Below the pieces are notes generated by a model. That model was not told the DNA's origin. It did not search any database and saw nothing but the letters and a program-made list of their open reading frames with translations. A program made the translations under genes and the position numbers. Of a stretch of DNA of 9,010 nucleotides, positions 1 to 6,113 are shown piece by piece (position 1 is the stretch's first letter; every line of letters begins with the position of its first letter). This stretch comes from Taibaiella sp. (lineage in GTDB: Bacteria; Bacteroidota; Bacteroidia; Chitinophagales; Chitinophagaceae): NCBI GenBank assembly GCA_019454705.1, contig JACFNS010000070.1:1-9010 (forward strand), in the 5' to 3' direction.

Positions 1-23
1 ACGGTCCGGTAAATTATAAGATT

Positions 24-1481
24 ATGTTGCAGTACATCATCAACTCAACAGCTATATGGCTAAGCGGTTTCATCGTTTACGACTTGTTTTTCCGCAGGGA
101 AGCATACCATAGCTACAACAGGTTTTACCTAATATGTATAATACTTTCAGGGGCTATATTGCCTCTGTGGCAATGGGATTATGATTCGGTAATATATACT
201 AGTGACTTCAGCCAACCTATCATAGAACAAACGGTTATTGCACGTGGTACTATCGTCAACAAAACAACTGCAAATTTTGTATTGGGTTGGGAGCAATGGC
301 TGCAAATCATTTACATGGCTGGCGTGGCAATATCCGGTCTTATATTGTTCAGAGACCTCCTCATAATTCTAAAAATGTACCGGAGAGGAAACAAGTCGAA
401 AGACGGCACATGGACTATCATAGAAACAGGAGCCATGATGAGCCCTTTTTCCGCTTTCAGGATGGTGTTCATCAGCAGCAAGGGGGACTATACCCGGGAG
501 GAATTGGCTATGGTATTGGCGCATGAAGAGCAGCACGGGCATCTCTTACACTTTATAGATGTACTCCTACTCCGGCTGTTCCAAATCTTGTTTTGGTACA
601 ACCCTATGATATACCTGCTGGAGAAACGCCTGCTGCTGGTGCACGAGTACCAGGCAGATAAGGCAGTAGAAAACAACCCATCTGTGTATGGACGCTTCCT
701 GGTGGAACAGTCCGTACTGAACGCAGCCCCTGTATTAGCCCATTCATTTATTCGCTCACCATTAAAAAAACGCATACTTATGCTGACAAGAAAAACAACC
801 ACCCTTGCCAGGGGCAAACAAATACTGATAGCACCGTTCCTTGTGATTGCATTACTGTTATTTACACAACATGTCATATCAGGGGAGTTGCCGGATGGCA
901 AGGGGGATAAATATTCTTATAAAGGGAACATCATTACATATTCAAAAGAGGGCACTACCGATACAATAGAGGTAAGGGAATCTGTTACTAAAGAACCTGG
1001 AATAGTACTTACAAGAAGACCGCCAAGGCCAATACTCATTAACAGAGAAAAAGTATATACTGAAGAGGAAATAAAGTCTCTAAATACTGACAACCAGAGT
1101 GCCTGGGTGCCGGGTGTAACTTATGCTACCTTAAGGGAATACCTACTTACAAATCTTGATAAGGAAATCCGGAAATTACATGATGGAGAGTACGTCATCA
1201 ATGTTAATGACATTATAGTAGATAAGAAAGGAAAGATTGCTTTTTTTAGATTTGGCGGTATCAGAGAAATGGTTATGGGCGAGGATGGAAGAAAGAGCGG
1301 CCAACCCGTTGACAGTAATCTGAATGAGAAATTCGCTAAAAAAGTAGCTATATTATTAAACAATGCACCATCGCACCGAGCAGCCTGGGTAGGAAGAGAC
1401 AATGTTTACTGTTTAATTACCAGCATTGGCGAGTATTATGAACCTTTCATCGTAAAAGACGGCAAACTCATCTCACTATAA
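24..1481 (+). CDS. M56 (BlaR1-family) membrane metallopeptidase with TonB-like C-terminal domain
   Basis: This is an integral-membrane zinc peptidase of the BlaR1/MecR1 family (M56), 485 aa. In characterised members the peptidase relays an envelope signal, often by causing cleavage of a BlaI-type repressor. Visible: hydrophobic segments near residues 5-22, 34-50, 95-115, 180-197 and 266-282; the zinc motif HEEQH at 167-171; a downstream VHEYQAD at 206-212 whose Glu208 is the expected third ligand. The tail (about 295-485) would be periplasmic. It does not look like the penicillin-binding domain of true BlaR1. Instead DGEY (387-390), the IIVDKKGKI region (397-405), NAPSHRAAW (447-455) and PFIVKDGK (474-481) follow the pattern of TonB C-terminal domains found in many Bacteroidota M56 proteins. 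A BlaI-like regulator is expected upstream but lies outside the window. The next gene encodes a relative of the tail. Family call is firm; signal and target are unknown. Confidence 0.9.
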   Translation: MLQYIINSTAIWLSGFIVYDLFFRREAYHSYNRFYLICIILSGAILPLWQWDYDSVIYTSDFSQPIIEQTVIARGTIVNKTTANFVLGWEQWLQIIYMAGVAISGLILFRDLLIILKMYRRGNKSKDGTWTIIETGAMMSPFSAFRMVFISSKGDYTREELAMVLAHEEQHGHLLHFIDVLLLRLFQILFWYNPMIYLLEKRLLLVHEYQADKAVENNPSVYGRFLVEQSVLNAAPVLAHSFIRSPLKKRILMLTRKTTTLARGKQILIAPFLVIALLLFTQHVISGELPDGKGDKYSYKGNIITYSKEGTTDTIEVRESVTKEPGIVLTRRPPRPILINREKVYTEEEIKSLNTDNQSAWVPGVTYATLREYLLTNLDKEIRKLHDGEYVINVNDIIVDKKGKIAFFRFGGIREMVMGEDGRKSGQPVDSNLNEKFAKKVAILLNNAPSHRAAWVGRDNVYCLITSIGEYYEPFIVKDGKLISL

Positions 1482-1485
1482 CCCA

Positions 1486-1516
1486 TTGTAATTGCTACCT
1501 CATTACAGTAACTTTA
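1486..1516 (+). promoter_or_regulatory. Possible promoter of the secreted-domain gene
   Basis: TTG at 1486-1488 is followed after 20 bp by TAACTTTA at 1509-1516. This resembles the Bacteroidota sigma-factor pattern TTTG / TAnnTTTG with one mismatch in the -7 element. The start point would fall near 1521-1524, about 10-13 bases before the ATG at 1534. The gene could equally be read through from the peptidase gene, which ends only 52 bp earlier. Weak evidence. Confidence 0.3.
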
Positions 1517-1536
1517 TCACAAACACTACTGTAATG
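1501..1536. repeat. 10-bp perfect inverted repeat ending on a start codon
   Basis: CATTACAGTA (1501-1510) and TACTGTAATG (1527-1536) are exact reverse complements with a 16-base spacer. Each arm also contains its own small palindrome, TACAGTA centred on 1507 and TACTGTA centred on 1530, which are 23 bp apart (about two helical turns). The repeat covers the candidate -7 element (1509-1516) and includes the ATG at 1534-1536. It could be an operator; TACA/TGTA half-sites are also the core of BlaI/MecI operators, although those are more compact. In RNA it could form a hairpin that hides the start codon. The repeat is seen directly; the function is inference. Confidence 0.6.
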
Positions 1537-2193
1537 CTGATGACACAAAATATAAGCAAAGGGATGGCTGTAATAGTTCTATCCCTTTTTTTCTGTACTT
1601 CTTTCAGCGCATCTGCACAGGTCGGTACTATCAACTACAAAGGCAATGTTCTGGAAGTGAAGAATATGGCCGACACTACGGAAGTGCTTGACCCCATTAC
1701 AATGGAAACATTATGGGAAATCAGGAATCCTAATCCTATCCCCCTGAAGTTGAACAACATGAACATCTATGCAGACAACGAGGTAGAGCAACGCCCTTCA
1801 GCAACAGGTGAAGTTGTAAGAAAATATCTCATCCAACAAATAAGCGGCCAGGTAAAAGCGGATGGCGAATACAGGCTAATGCTGGACAATATCATCATCA
1901 GCGACAAAGGGAAGATTGTGTACCACAACTTTAATGGCTTAGAGAAAAAGACAACTATAACTACAAATCATAGCGCACCCGGTGATACTCCTGCACGCGT
2001 TTCTCAAACCAACAGGTGGAAAGAAACAGACAAAAAGTTAAGCGCATCACTCGCCAACCAAATAGAAAAAGCAATTGACAAAGCGCCCACCTACAAACCT
2101 GCAATGGTATATAACCAGCCCGTTCCCTGCCAATTGGATACCAAAGAACTGCAAAGGCCATTTACGATTAAAGGCGGCATGGTACAATACTAA
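1534..2193 (+). CDS. Secreted stand-alone homologue of the M56 peptidase C-terminal domain (TonB-CTD-like)
   Basis: A 219-aa exported protein of unknown function. A signal peptide is clear: a short basic start, a hydrophobic core at about 11-24 and SASA-Q, with likely cleavage after Ala28. The mature part matches the tail of the upstream peptidase in order and spacing: YKGN (35-38 here, 299-302 there), DGEY (110-113 / 387-390), the NII..DKGKI region (119-128 / 396-405), APTYKPA (184-190 / 448-454) and PFTIKGG (209-215 / 474-480). This pattern resembles TonB C-terminal domains. There is no N-terminal membrane anchor or proline-rich linker after the signal peptide, so it cannot be an ordinary TonB energy transducer. 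The open frame extends upstream to a TTG at 1492, but the signal peptide fits ATG 1534 or ATG 1540. It lies 52 bp after the peptidase gene on the same strand. It may have arisen by partial duplication and may bind, compete with or be cut by the peptidase; that is inference. Confidence 0.8.
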   Translation: MLMTQNISKGMAVIVLSLFFCTSFSASAQVGTINYKGNVLEVKNMADTTEVLDPITMETLWEIRNPNPIPLKLNNMNIYADNEVEQRPSATGEVVRKYLIQQISGQVKADGEYRLMLDNIIISDKGKIVYHNFNGLEKKTTITTNHSAPGDTPARVSQTNRWKETDKKLSASLANQIEKAIDKAPTYKPAMVYNQPVPCQLDTKELQRPFTIKGGMVQY

Positions 2194-2222
2194 AGAAGGG
2201 CGGCAAATTTGCCGCCCTTCTT
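2193..2222. terminator. Perfect 30-bp palindrome, probable bidirectional terminator
   Basis: Fifteen bases on each side pair without mismatch around a centre between 2207 and 2208. The core is GGGCGGC / GCCGCCC, with AAGAA / TTCTT at the outer ends. The palindrome begins on the last base of the + strand stop codon at 2191-2193 and lies 22 bp from the end of the convergent - strand gene. A GC-rich stem flanked by A-rich and T-rich ends can act as a terminator in both directions. The T runs are short. Confidence 0.75.
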
Positions 2223-2243
2223 CTATCAACTATTCAATTCCTA

Positions 2244-4301
2244 TTAATTCTTTACCGGCAGGTAGCCGTAGTTCTTACCGTACTCCATCATCTGTCCGTA
2301 GAAACTTTCGGGATATTCCACCTTCACGTCAGTGATTTTATCGCCGTCTTTTACCGGCACCAGTTTGGGCTGTATAAAACCGGCATAAGGTTTGTCGCCC
2401 AGCTTCGCATAACGCTCCAGCACTTCTTTGTGCAGGTCCTGGTTCACCTTCACACCGTAAGTTTCTACCAGCGCTTTACCTGCTGCATAATCCCCTTCTG
2501 ATTTGATACGCTGTATCTCGCGCAGCAACTGGCCAAACAGGTCGCGCAGTTTGTTGTAGTCATTTACCTGTACATAGGTTTTACCGTCTTTCTTTACGAA
2601 CTCCACCACGTTGTCCGCCTTGCCTTTTTCATATACCCAATAGGCATTCAGGGCGCGGTTGCGCATGTGTGCTTCTTCTATATCGTCACCCAGTTTCAGA
2701 CGGGTAAGCTGTGTCATCAGGCCGTTCATCATATAGCTGTCGTACTCAGCCATACCTACCTCTGTAGTAGAGGCTACACCTATATCCACCAGTTTCTGGT
2801 CCATAGCATAATACAGCGCTACCAGGTCAGCACGTGCTTCTTCCAATGTCGATGCATAATTTTTCAGTGTCTTGTCAGTTGTTTCTACACCGGGGTTGAT
2901 TTGTCCTGATGCGTGGCCTATGCATTCGTGCATATCCGTATGCAGGTCGGATGCCAGGTTGCCATGTTCTTTCATACGGGCTTTCACTTTTTCATCAGCT
3001 ACAAATTCGTCCAGGAAACCGCCTTTTGACTTGGCTACGTTATACGCATGAATAATATTGCTCAGCGATACAGATTTAGAACCATGGTTCTTACGAATCC
3101 AGTCAGCGTTGGGCAGGTTGATGCCTATTGGTGTGCTGGGGGCTGCGTCACCGCTCTCCACTATCGCAGTTATCGCCTTAGCTGTTATGCCTTTTACTTC
3201 TTTCTTTTTATGCTCTTCCATCAGCGGAGAGTTATCTTCAAACCACTGCGCCTGCTGTGCTATGGCGTTGATGCGCTTGGTGGCTTCCATATCTTTCATA
3301 GATACCACGCTTTCAAAGCTGCCCTTCTTACCTATTGCGTCCAGGTATACTTCTATAAAACCGTTTACTACATCCAGGCGTGAAGCTGTATCATTAACCC
3401 AGGCTATGCTGTATTCGTCAAAAATCTTCAGGTCGCCTGTTTTATAATACTGCACCAACAGTTCCAAGGATTTCTTTTGTTGCTCGTTTTCTGCAACGGG
3501 AATCGCTTTCTCCAACCAGTAAACTATCTTCTCAATAGCCGGTGAGTACATACCGCCTACTTTCCATACTTTCTCCACTACCTTGCCATTCTCCTTCATT
3601 GTTTTGCTGTTCAGCCCCCACGATGGCGCATCGCCTTTTGTATCAAACTTGTCGTAAAATGCTTCCACTTCTTTTTGAGTTACCCCTTCGTAGAAGTTGT
3701 TGGAAGAATTCACCACATTGTCAATATCCGGGCGCTGGTCTACCACCTTAGGCTCTATACTCATATCGTACACCAGCGGTGTGATGCGTGTAACGAATGC
3801 GTCAACTGTTTCGCCCTGCTCCAATGGTAGTTGAGCTGCATCGCTGTTTTTGATCACCTCAGCAAAGTATGCCTCGTTGCAAGCGGGAATAAACTTTTCA
3901 TTACCATAGTGGTGGTGATAACCATTGCTGAACCAGAAACGGCCACAGTATTCCTCAAACTTTTTCCAGTCTTCGCTATTCTTGTCACCTTTGTATGTAC
4001 CATAAGCAGCTTCCAGCGTTTTGCGCAGCATAATGCCGTACTTGCTCTTCTGGTCGTAGATGATATCACGGCCGCACAGTGCAGCTTCATACAGGTAGAA
4101 TGCCAGTTCTTTTTGCTGTGCGCTCAGCTCGTCCCAACCCGGCACCTGGTAGCGCAGTATTTTGATGTCTGCAAACTTTTCGGCCTCTACATTAAATTCT
4201 TTTACTTCGGCCGGTTGTTCTTTTTTGCCGGCATCTTTACAGGATTCCATAAACATTTGCGTACCTATTAACGCCATAACAGGGAAAATCCATTTTTTCA
4301 T
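2244..4301 (-). CDS. Dipeptidyl peptidase III (M49 family), probable lipoprotein
   Basis: A 685-aa zinc exopeptidase that by family releases dipeptides from the N-terminus of oligopeptides. The hallmark M49 motif HECIGH is at 458-463 (zinc ligands His458 and His463, catalytic Glu459). The second motif EEARAD is at 487-492, where Glu488 is the expected third ligand. A conserved stretch around NGYHHHYGNEKF (126-137) also fits the family. Length agrees with the Bacteroides thetaiotaomicron enzyme (about 675 aa), which likewise has a Cys inside the motif (HECLGH). The N-terminus has two Lys, a hydrophobic run and Cys21 in MESCKD, a relaxed lipobox typical of Bacteroidota. The enzyme is therefore probably anchored in the envelope, unlike cytosolic eukaryotic DPP III. 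The start ATG (4299-4301) gives this signal; the leader before it is A-rich with no Shine-Dalgarno. It is convergent with the secreted-domain gene and divergent from the small lipoprotein gene. Confidence 0.95.
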   Translation of the reverse strand: MKKWIFPVMALIGTQMFMESCKDAGKKEQPAEVKEFNVEAEKFADIKILRYQVPGWDELSAQQKELAFYLYEAALCGRDIIYDQKSKYGIMLRKTLEAAYGTYKGDKNSEDWKKFEEYCGRFWFSNGYHHHYGNEKFIPACNEAYFAEVIKNSDAAQLPLEQGETVDAFVTRITPLVYDMSIEPKVVDQRPDIDNVVNSSNNFYEGVTQKEVEAFYDKFDTKGDAPSWGLNSKTMKENGKVVEKVWKVGGMYSPAIEKIVYWLEKAIPVAENEQQKKSLELLVQYYKTGDLKIFDEYSIAWVNDTASRLDVVNGFIEVYLDAIGKKGSFESVVSMKDMEATKRINAIAQQAQWFEDNSPLMEEHKKKEVKGITAKAITAIVESGDAAPSTPIGINLPNADWIRKNHGSKSVSLSNIIHAYNVAKSKGGFLDEFVADEKVKARMKEHGNLASDLHTDMHECIGHASGQINPGVETTDKTLKNYASTLEEARADLVALYYAMDQKLVDIGVASTTEVGMAEYDSYMMNGLMTQLTRLKLGDDIEEAHMRNRALNAYWVYEKGKADNVVEFVKKDGKTYVQVNDYNKLRDLFGQLLREIQRIKSEGDYAAGKALVETYGVKVNQDLHKEVLERYAKLGDKPYAGFIQPKLVPVKDGDKITDVKVEYPESFYGQMMEYGKNYGYLPVKN

Positions 4302-4329
4302 ATTTGCTTTATAATTATTTTTCAGGTCT

Positions 4330-4361
4330 TAAAAGTAGCCCATTCAAGGCAGTATTAAAAA
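4330..4361 (-). promoter_or_regulatory. Candidate promoter of the dipeptidyl peptidase III gene
   Basis: On the - strand TTTT (4361-4358) is followed after 20 bases by TACTTTTA (4337-4330), one base off the Bacteroidota -7 consensus TAnnTTTG. The start would lie near 4323-4326, leaving a leader of about 22-25 bases without a clear Shine-Dalgarno. The -33 box lacks the usual G, so this is a moderate call. Confidence 0.4.
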
Positions 4362-4381
4362 CCGAGGTAGTAAAATCCCCC

Positions 4382-4417
4382 TTTTGGCGCAAATATTTAA
4401 TCCAAGTTCTACTTTTG
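4382..4417 (+). promoter_or_regulatory. Candidate promoter of the 151-aa lipoprotein gene
   Basis: TACTTTTG at 4410-4417 matches the Bacteroidota -7 element TAnnTTTG exactly, and TTTTG at 4382-4386 can serve as the -33 element with a 23-bp spacer, at the long end of the accepted range. Only six bases separate the -7 element from the ATG at 4424. Transcription should therefore start at or within a few bases of the start codon. Confidence 0.6.
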
Positions 4418-4423
4418 CCCCGC

Positions 4424-4879
4424 ATGAAAAAATTGGCATTTATATTAATACCCCTGCTGGCGGCCTGTGGCAGCAGCGAAAGCGCAGAGGATATGAAACA
4501 TTTCTACGCACCTGCTGCGGGTACAGTTGTAGCGGCAGATAGCATACCCATTACAGAAGACAACCTGAACGACTTTTATTATTCAGTACGACTGACGGCT
4601 ACCGATTCCAGCAGCGAAGGCAGATATGACCTGGATGCTGCTTATGGCCTTAACGAAGCGCACAGTATTATGGCATTCCCTAAGCTTACTAAAACCATCC
4701 GCCCGGCTATTCGCCCTGATAGCCTGCCCTACTCGTACATTATCGGCTTTTATTATGAAGGCGAGCAGCAATTTAACGACTACGCCCGTGTATCAGCCCG
4801 AAAGGTAGATGCCCAGCAAAGCCAGATAGAACTGCGCTACCTCAAAGCTTACTATACAGACACGGTAGAAAAGAAATAG
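4424..4879 (+). CDS. Small lipoprotein of unknown function
   Basis: A 151-aa protein that I do not recognise. The N-terminus MKKLAFILIPLLAACGSS is a textbook lipoprotein signal: two Lys, a hydrophobic run and the lipobox LAAC with Cys15 as the lipidated residue. The mature part is soluble and mixed in character, rich in Tyr, Ser and Asp, with no further membrane segment. Segments such as YSYIIGFYYEGEQQF (102-116) and SQIELRYLKAYY (133-144) look like beta strands, so a small beta-rich fold is possible. The open frame continues upstream to a TTG at 4304, but those codons overlap both candidate promoters and precede the signal peptide, so ATG 4424 is the start. It is transcribed away from the dipeptidyl peptidase gene and appears to be a single-gene unit. 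Confidence 0.8.
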   Translation: MKKLAFILIPLLAACGSSESAEDMKHFYAPAAGTVVAADSIPITEDNLNDFYYSVRLTATDSSSEGRYDLDAAYGLNEAHSIMAFPKLTKTIRPAIRPDSLPYSYIIGFYYEGEQQFNDYARVSARKVDAQQSQIELRYLKAYYTDTVEKK

Positions 4880-4901
4880 CCCCGCCGGACGGCGAAGCTA
4901 T
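4876..4901 (+). terminator. Hairpin at the end of the small lipoprotein gene
   Basis: ATAGC (4876-4880, including the stop codon) pairs with GCTAT (4897-4901), and CGCC (4883-4886) pairs with GGCG (4891-4894) across the four-base loop GGAC. Two unpaired bases on each side separate the two stems. No T run follows, so it would be an imperfect intrinsic terminator or an mRNA 3' end structure. Confidence 0.35.
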
Positions 4902-5148
4902 AGTTACCCAAAATCGTATGAGTGTATGAACCTTCATGGCGAAGAGCGGTGTCCTGCTTCATCATAAAGGTATTTTATATGTATTATCGCTGTTTTGATT
5001 AATTGTTACCTATCCGTTACCCTTTTGTTGATATTATGTTATATCAACAGGTTATTCCGGATTACACCCTATTAATCAACATTCTGCCATCACAGACTGC
5101 ATATATGTGAAAAGCAGCTTCATGTTAGTTTTTTGACGCGCGGATTTA
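4902..5148. other. Gene-free stretch with nested inverted repeats and GTTACC repeats
   Basis: I find no credible gene in the 301 bp between 4880 and 5180; the longest start-to-stop frames I noticed are only a few to a dozen codons. Visible structure: TTGATTAAT (4995-5003) is the exact reverse complement of ATTAATCAA (5071-5079). Between these lies GTTGATAT (5027-5034) pairing with ATATCAAC (5041-5048) around a six-base loop. GTTACC occurs at 4903-4908, 5005-5010 and 5016-5021, the last two spaced 11 bp apart. This AT-rich region lies directly upstream of the five-gene run and may be its control region. No T run follows the hairpins, so they are not obvious terminators. Confidence 0.5.
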
Positions 5149-5156
5149 TACTTTTG
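5149..5156 (+). promoter_or_regulatory. Candidate -7 promoter element of the prohibitin-like gene and operon
   Basis: TACTTTTG matches the Bacteroidota -7 consensus TAnnTTTG and is identical to the element before the small lipoprotein gene. The start point would fall near 5160-5163, about 20 bases before the ATG at 5181. A good -33 box is missing: the TTTTTTG run at 5129-5135 is only 13 bp upstream, which is too close. Confidence 0.45.
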
Positions 5157-5172
5157 ACATATAAATTAAACT

Positions 5173-5177
5173 GGAGA
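5173..5177 (+). promoter_or_regulatory. Shine-Dalgarno-like site deciding the prohibitin-like start
   Basis: GGAGA ends three bases before the ATG at 5181. It supports this start over the TTG at 5133, which lies upstream of the candidate -7 element. Purine-rich sites this good are uncommon in the rest of the window. Confidence 0.5.
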
Positions 5178-5180
5178 ACC

Positions 5181-6095
5181 ATGGGATTTGTAGTATTTGG
5201 CATTATCATATTGTTCATATCCTTTATCATTGGTAAAGGGGGCCCGGAGCTACGTAAGCTACAGGCATTTGTACGCGGGGCAAGGCTGTTGGGGCTTATA
5301 CTCATACTGCTGGGTGCGCTCACAGCAAGCATCGTACAGATAGATGCCGGCTATATCGGCGTGAAAAAGCTATTTGGTAAAGTGCAGAAAACGGTACTAC
5401 CCAGCGGGCTTCATATGGTGAATCCGCTGATGGAAATAATAGAAGTAGACATACGCACCATGAACTATACTATGAGTGGCATGACAGACGAAGGCCGCCA
5501 AAGCCAGGACGATGCCATACATACCCTGTCGGCAGACGGCCTCGAGGTAACCATTGACCTGACTGTGCTGTACCGTGTGGTACCCTCCGATGCACCGAAG
5601 CTGATAGCGCAAATAGGCTTGGACTACGAAGATAAAGTGGTACGGCCGATAGCTCGCACCATGATACGTGACAACGCTGTGTATTATGATGCAGTAGCAT
5701 TATATTCAACTAAGCGCGATGAATTCCAGACAAGGATATACAACAGCATAGAAAAAGAATTTAAAAAGCGCGGGCTGGTGGTAGAGAACTTGCTCATACG
5801 AAACATTAGCCTGCCCGCATCTGTTAAACAGGCAATAGAACAGAAAATAAATGCAGAACAGGAAGCGCAGAAAATGCAGTTCGTACTGCAGAAAGAAAAG
5901 CAGGAAGCTGAACGTAAACGTGTAGAGGCACAGGGTATAGCTGACTACCAACGTATCATCAGCACCAACCTGACGGATAAACAACTGCAATACGAGCAGA
6001 TAAAAGCTATCAAAGAACTGGCAACATCGCAAAATTCAAAAATAGTGCTGATGGGCAGCGGTAAAGACGGCAACATAATACTGGACGCAAAATAG
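5181..6095 (+). CDS. SPFH/Band 7 (prohibitin-like) membrane protein
   Basis: A 304-aa member of the SPFH (stomatin/prohibitin/flotillin/HflK-C) family. Such proteins form large ring- or cage-like assemblies on membranes and influence protein turnover and membrane organisation. Two hydrophobic stretches are seen at about 2-18 and 35-52, the second leading directly into the Band 7 domain (about 54-220): DAGYIGVKKLFGK, LPSGLHMVNPLMEIIEVD (73-90) and LLIRNISLPASVKQAIEQK (204-222). A charged Gln/Glu/Lys/Arg-rich coiled coil follows (about 217-258), then a tail ending in ILDAK. Length is close to that of prohibitins. Prohibitins usually have a single N-terminal anchor, so two hydrophobic segments are a small oddity. 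It is first in a run of five same-strand genes, with only 18 bp to the next. The start is chosen for its Shine-Dalgarno and the promoter position. Confidence 0.9.
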   Translation: MGFVVFGIIILFISFIIGKGGPELRKLQAFVRGARLLGLILILLGALTASIVQIDAGYIGVKKLFGKVQKTVLPSGLHMVNPLMEIIEVDIRTMNYTMSGMTDEGRQSQDDAIHTLSADGLEVTIDLTVLYRVVPSDAPKLIAQIGLDYEDKVVRPIARTMIRDNAVYYDAVALYSTKRDEFQTRIYNSIEKEFKKRGLVVENLLIRNISLPASVKQAIEQKINAEQEAQKMQFVLQKEKQEAERKRVEAQGIADYQRIISTNLTDKQLQYEQIKAIKELATSQNSKIVLMGSGKDGNIILDAK

Positions 6096-6113
6096 AACCG
6101 AAGAAAGGCTTGT

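Noticed and set aside
10..12. TAA at the window start as the end of an upstream BlaI-type regulator
   Set aside because: Such a gene is expected here by analogy, but three codons are not enough to support it.
488..901. Open frame on the - strand of 137 codons
   Set aside because: It is antisense to the M56 gene across its HEEQH catalytic region, with low-complexity Ser/Arg-rich translation.
1492..1533. TTG start extending the secreted-domain gene upstream
   Set aside because: It would add 14 residues before the signal peptide and overlaps the candidate promoter and inverted repeat; ATG 1534 or 1540 fits the signal peptide.
1501..1536. A canonical BlaI/MecI operator
   Set aside because: The known operator is compact (TACA and TGTA a few bases apart); here the complementary arms are 16 bases apart, so only a loose resemblance can be claimed.
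3058..4271. Long open frames on the + strand at 3058-3447 and 3831-4271
   Set aside because: They lie fully antisense within the well-supported dipeptidyl peptidase III gene, have no recognisable domain, and reflect its codon bias.
4304..4423. Forty-codon upstream extension of the small lipoprotein from a TTG
   Set aside because: It covers both divergent promoter candidates and puts the lipoprotein signal internally; MKK at 4424 is a standard lipoprotein start.
4926..4967. A 13-codon ATG frame in the gene-free stretch
   Set aside because: Too short, no ribosome binding site, no recognisable feature.
5133..5180. TTG start for the prohibitin-like gene
   Set aside because: It precedes the TACTTTTG promoter element; ATG 5181 has a GGAGA site.
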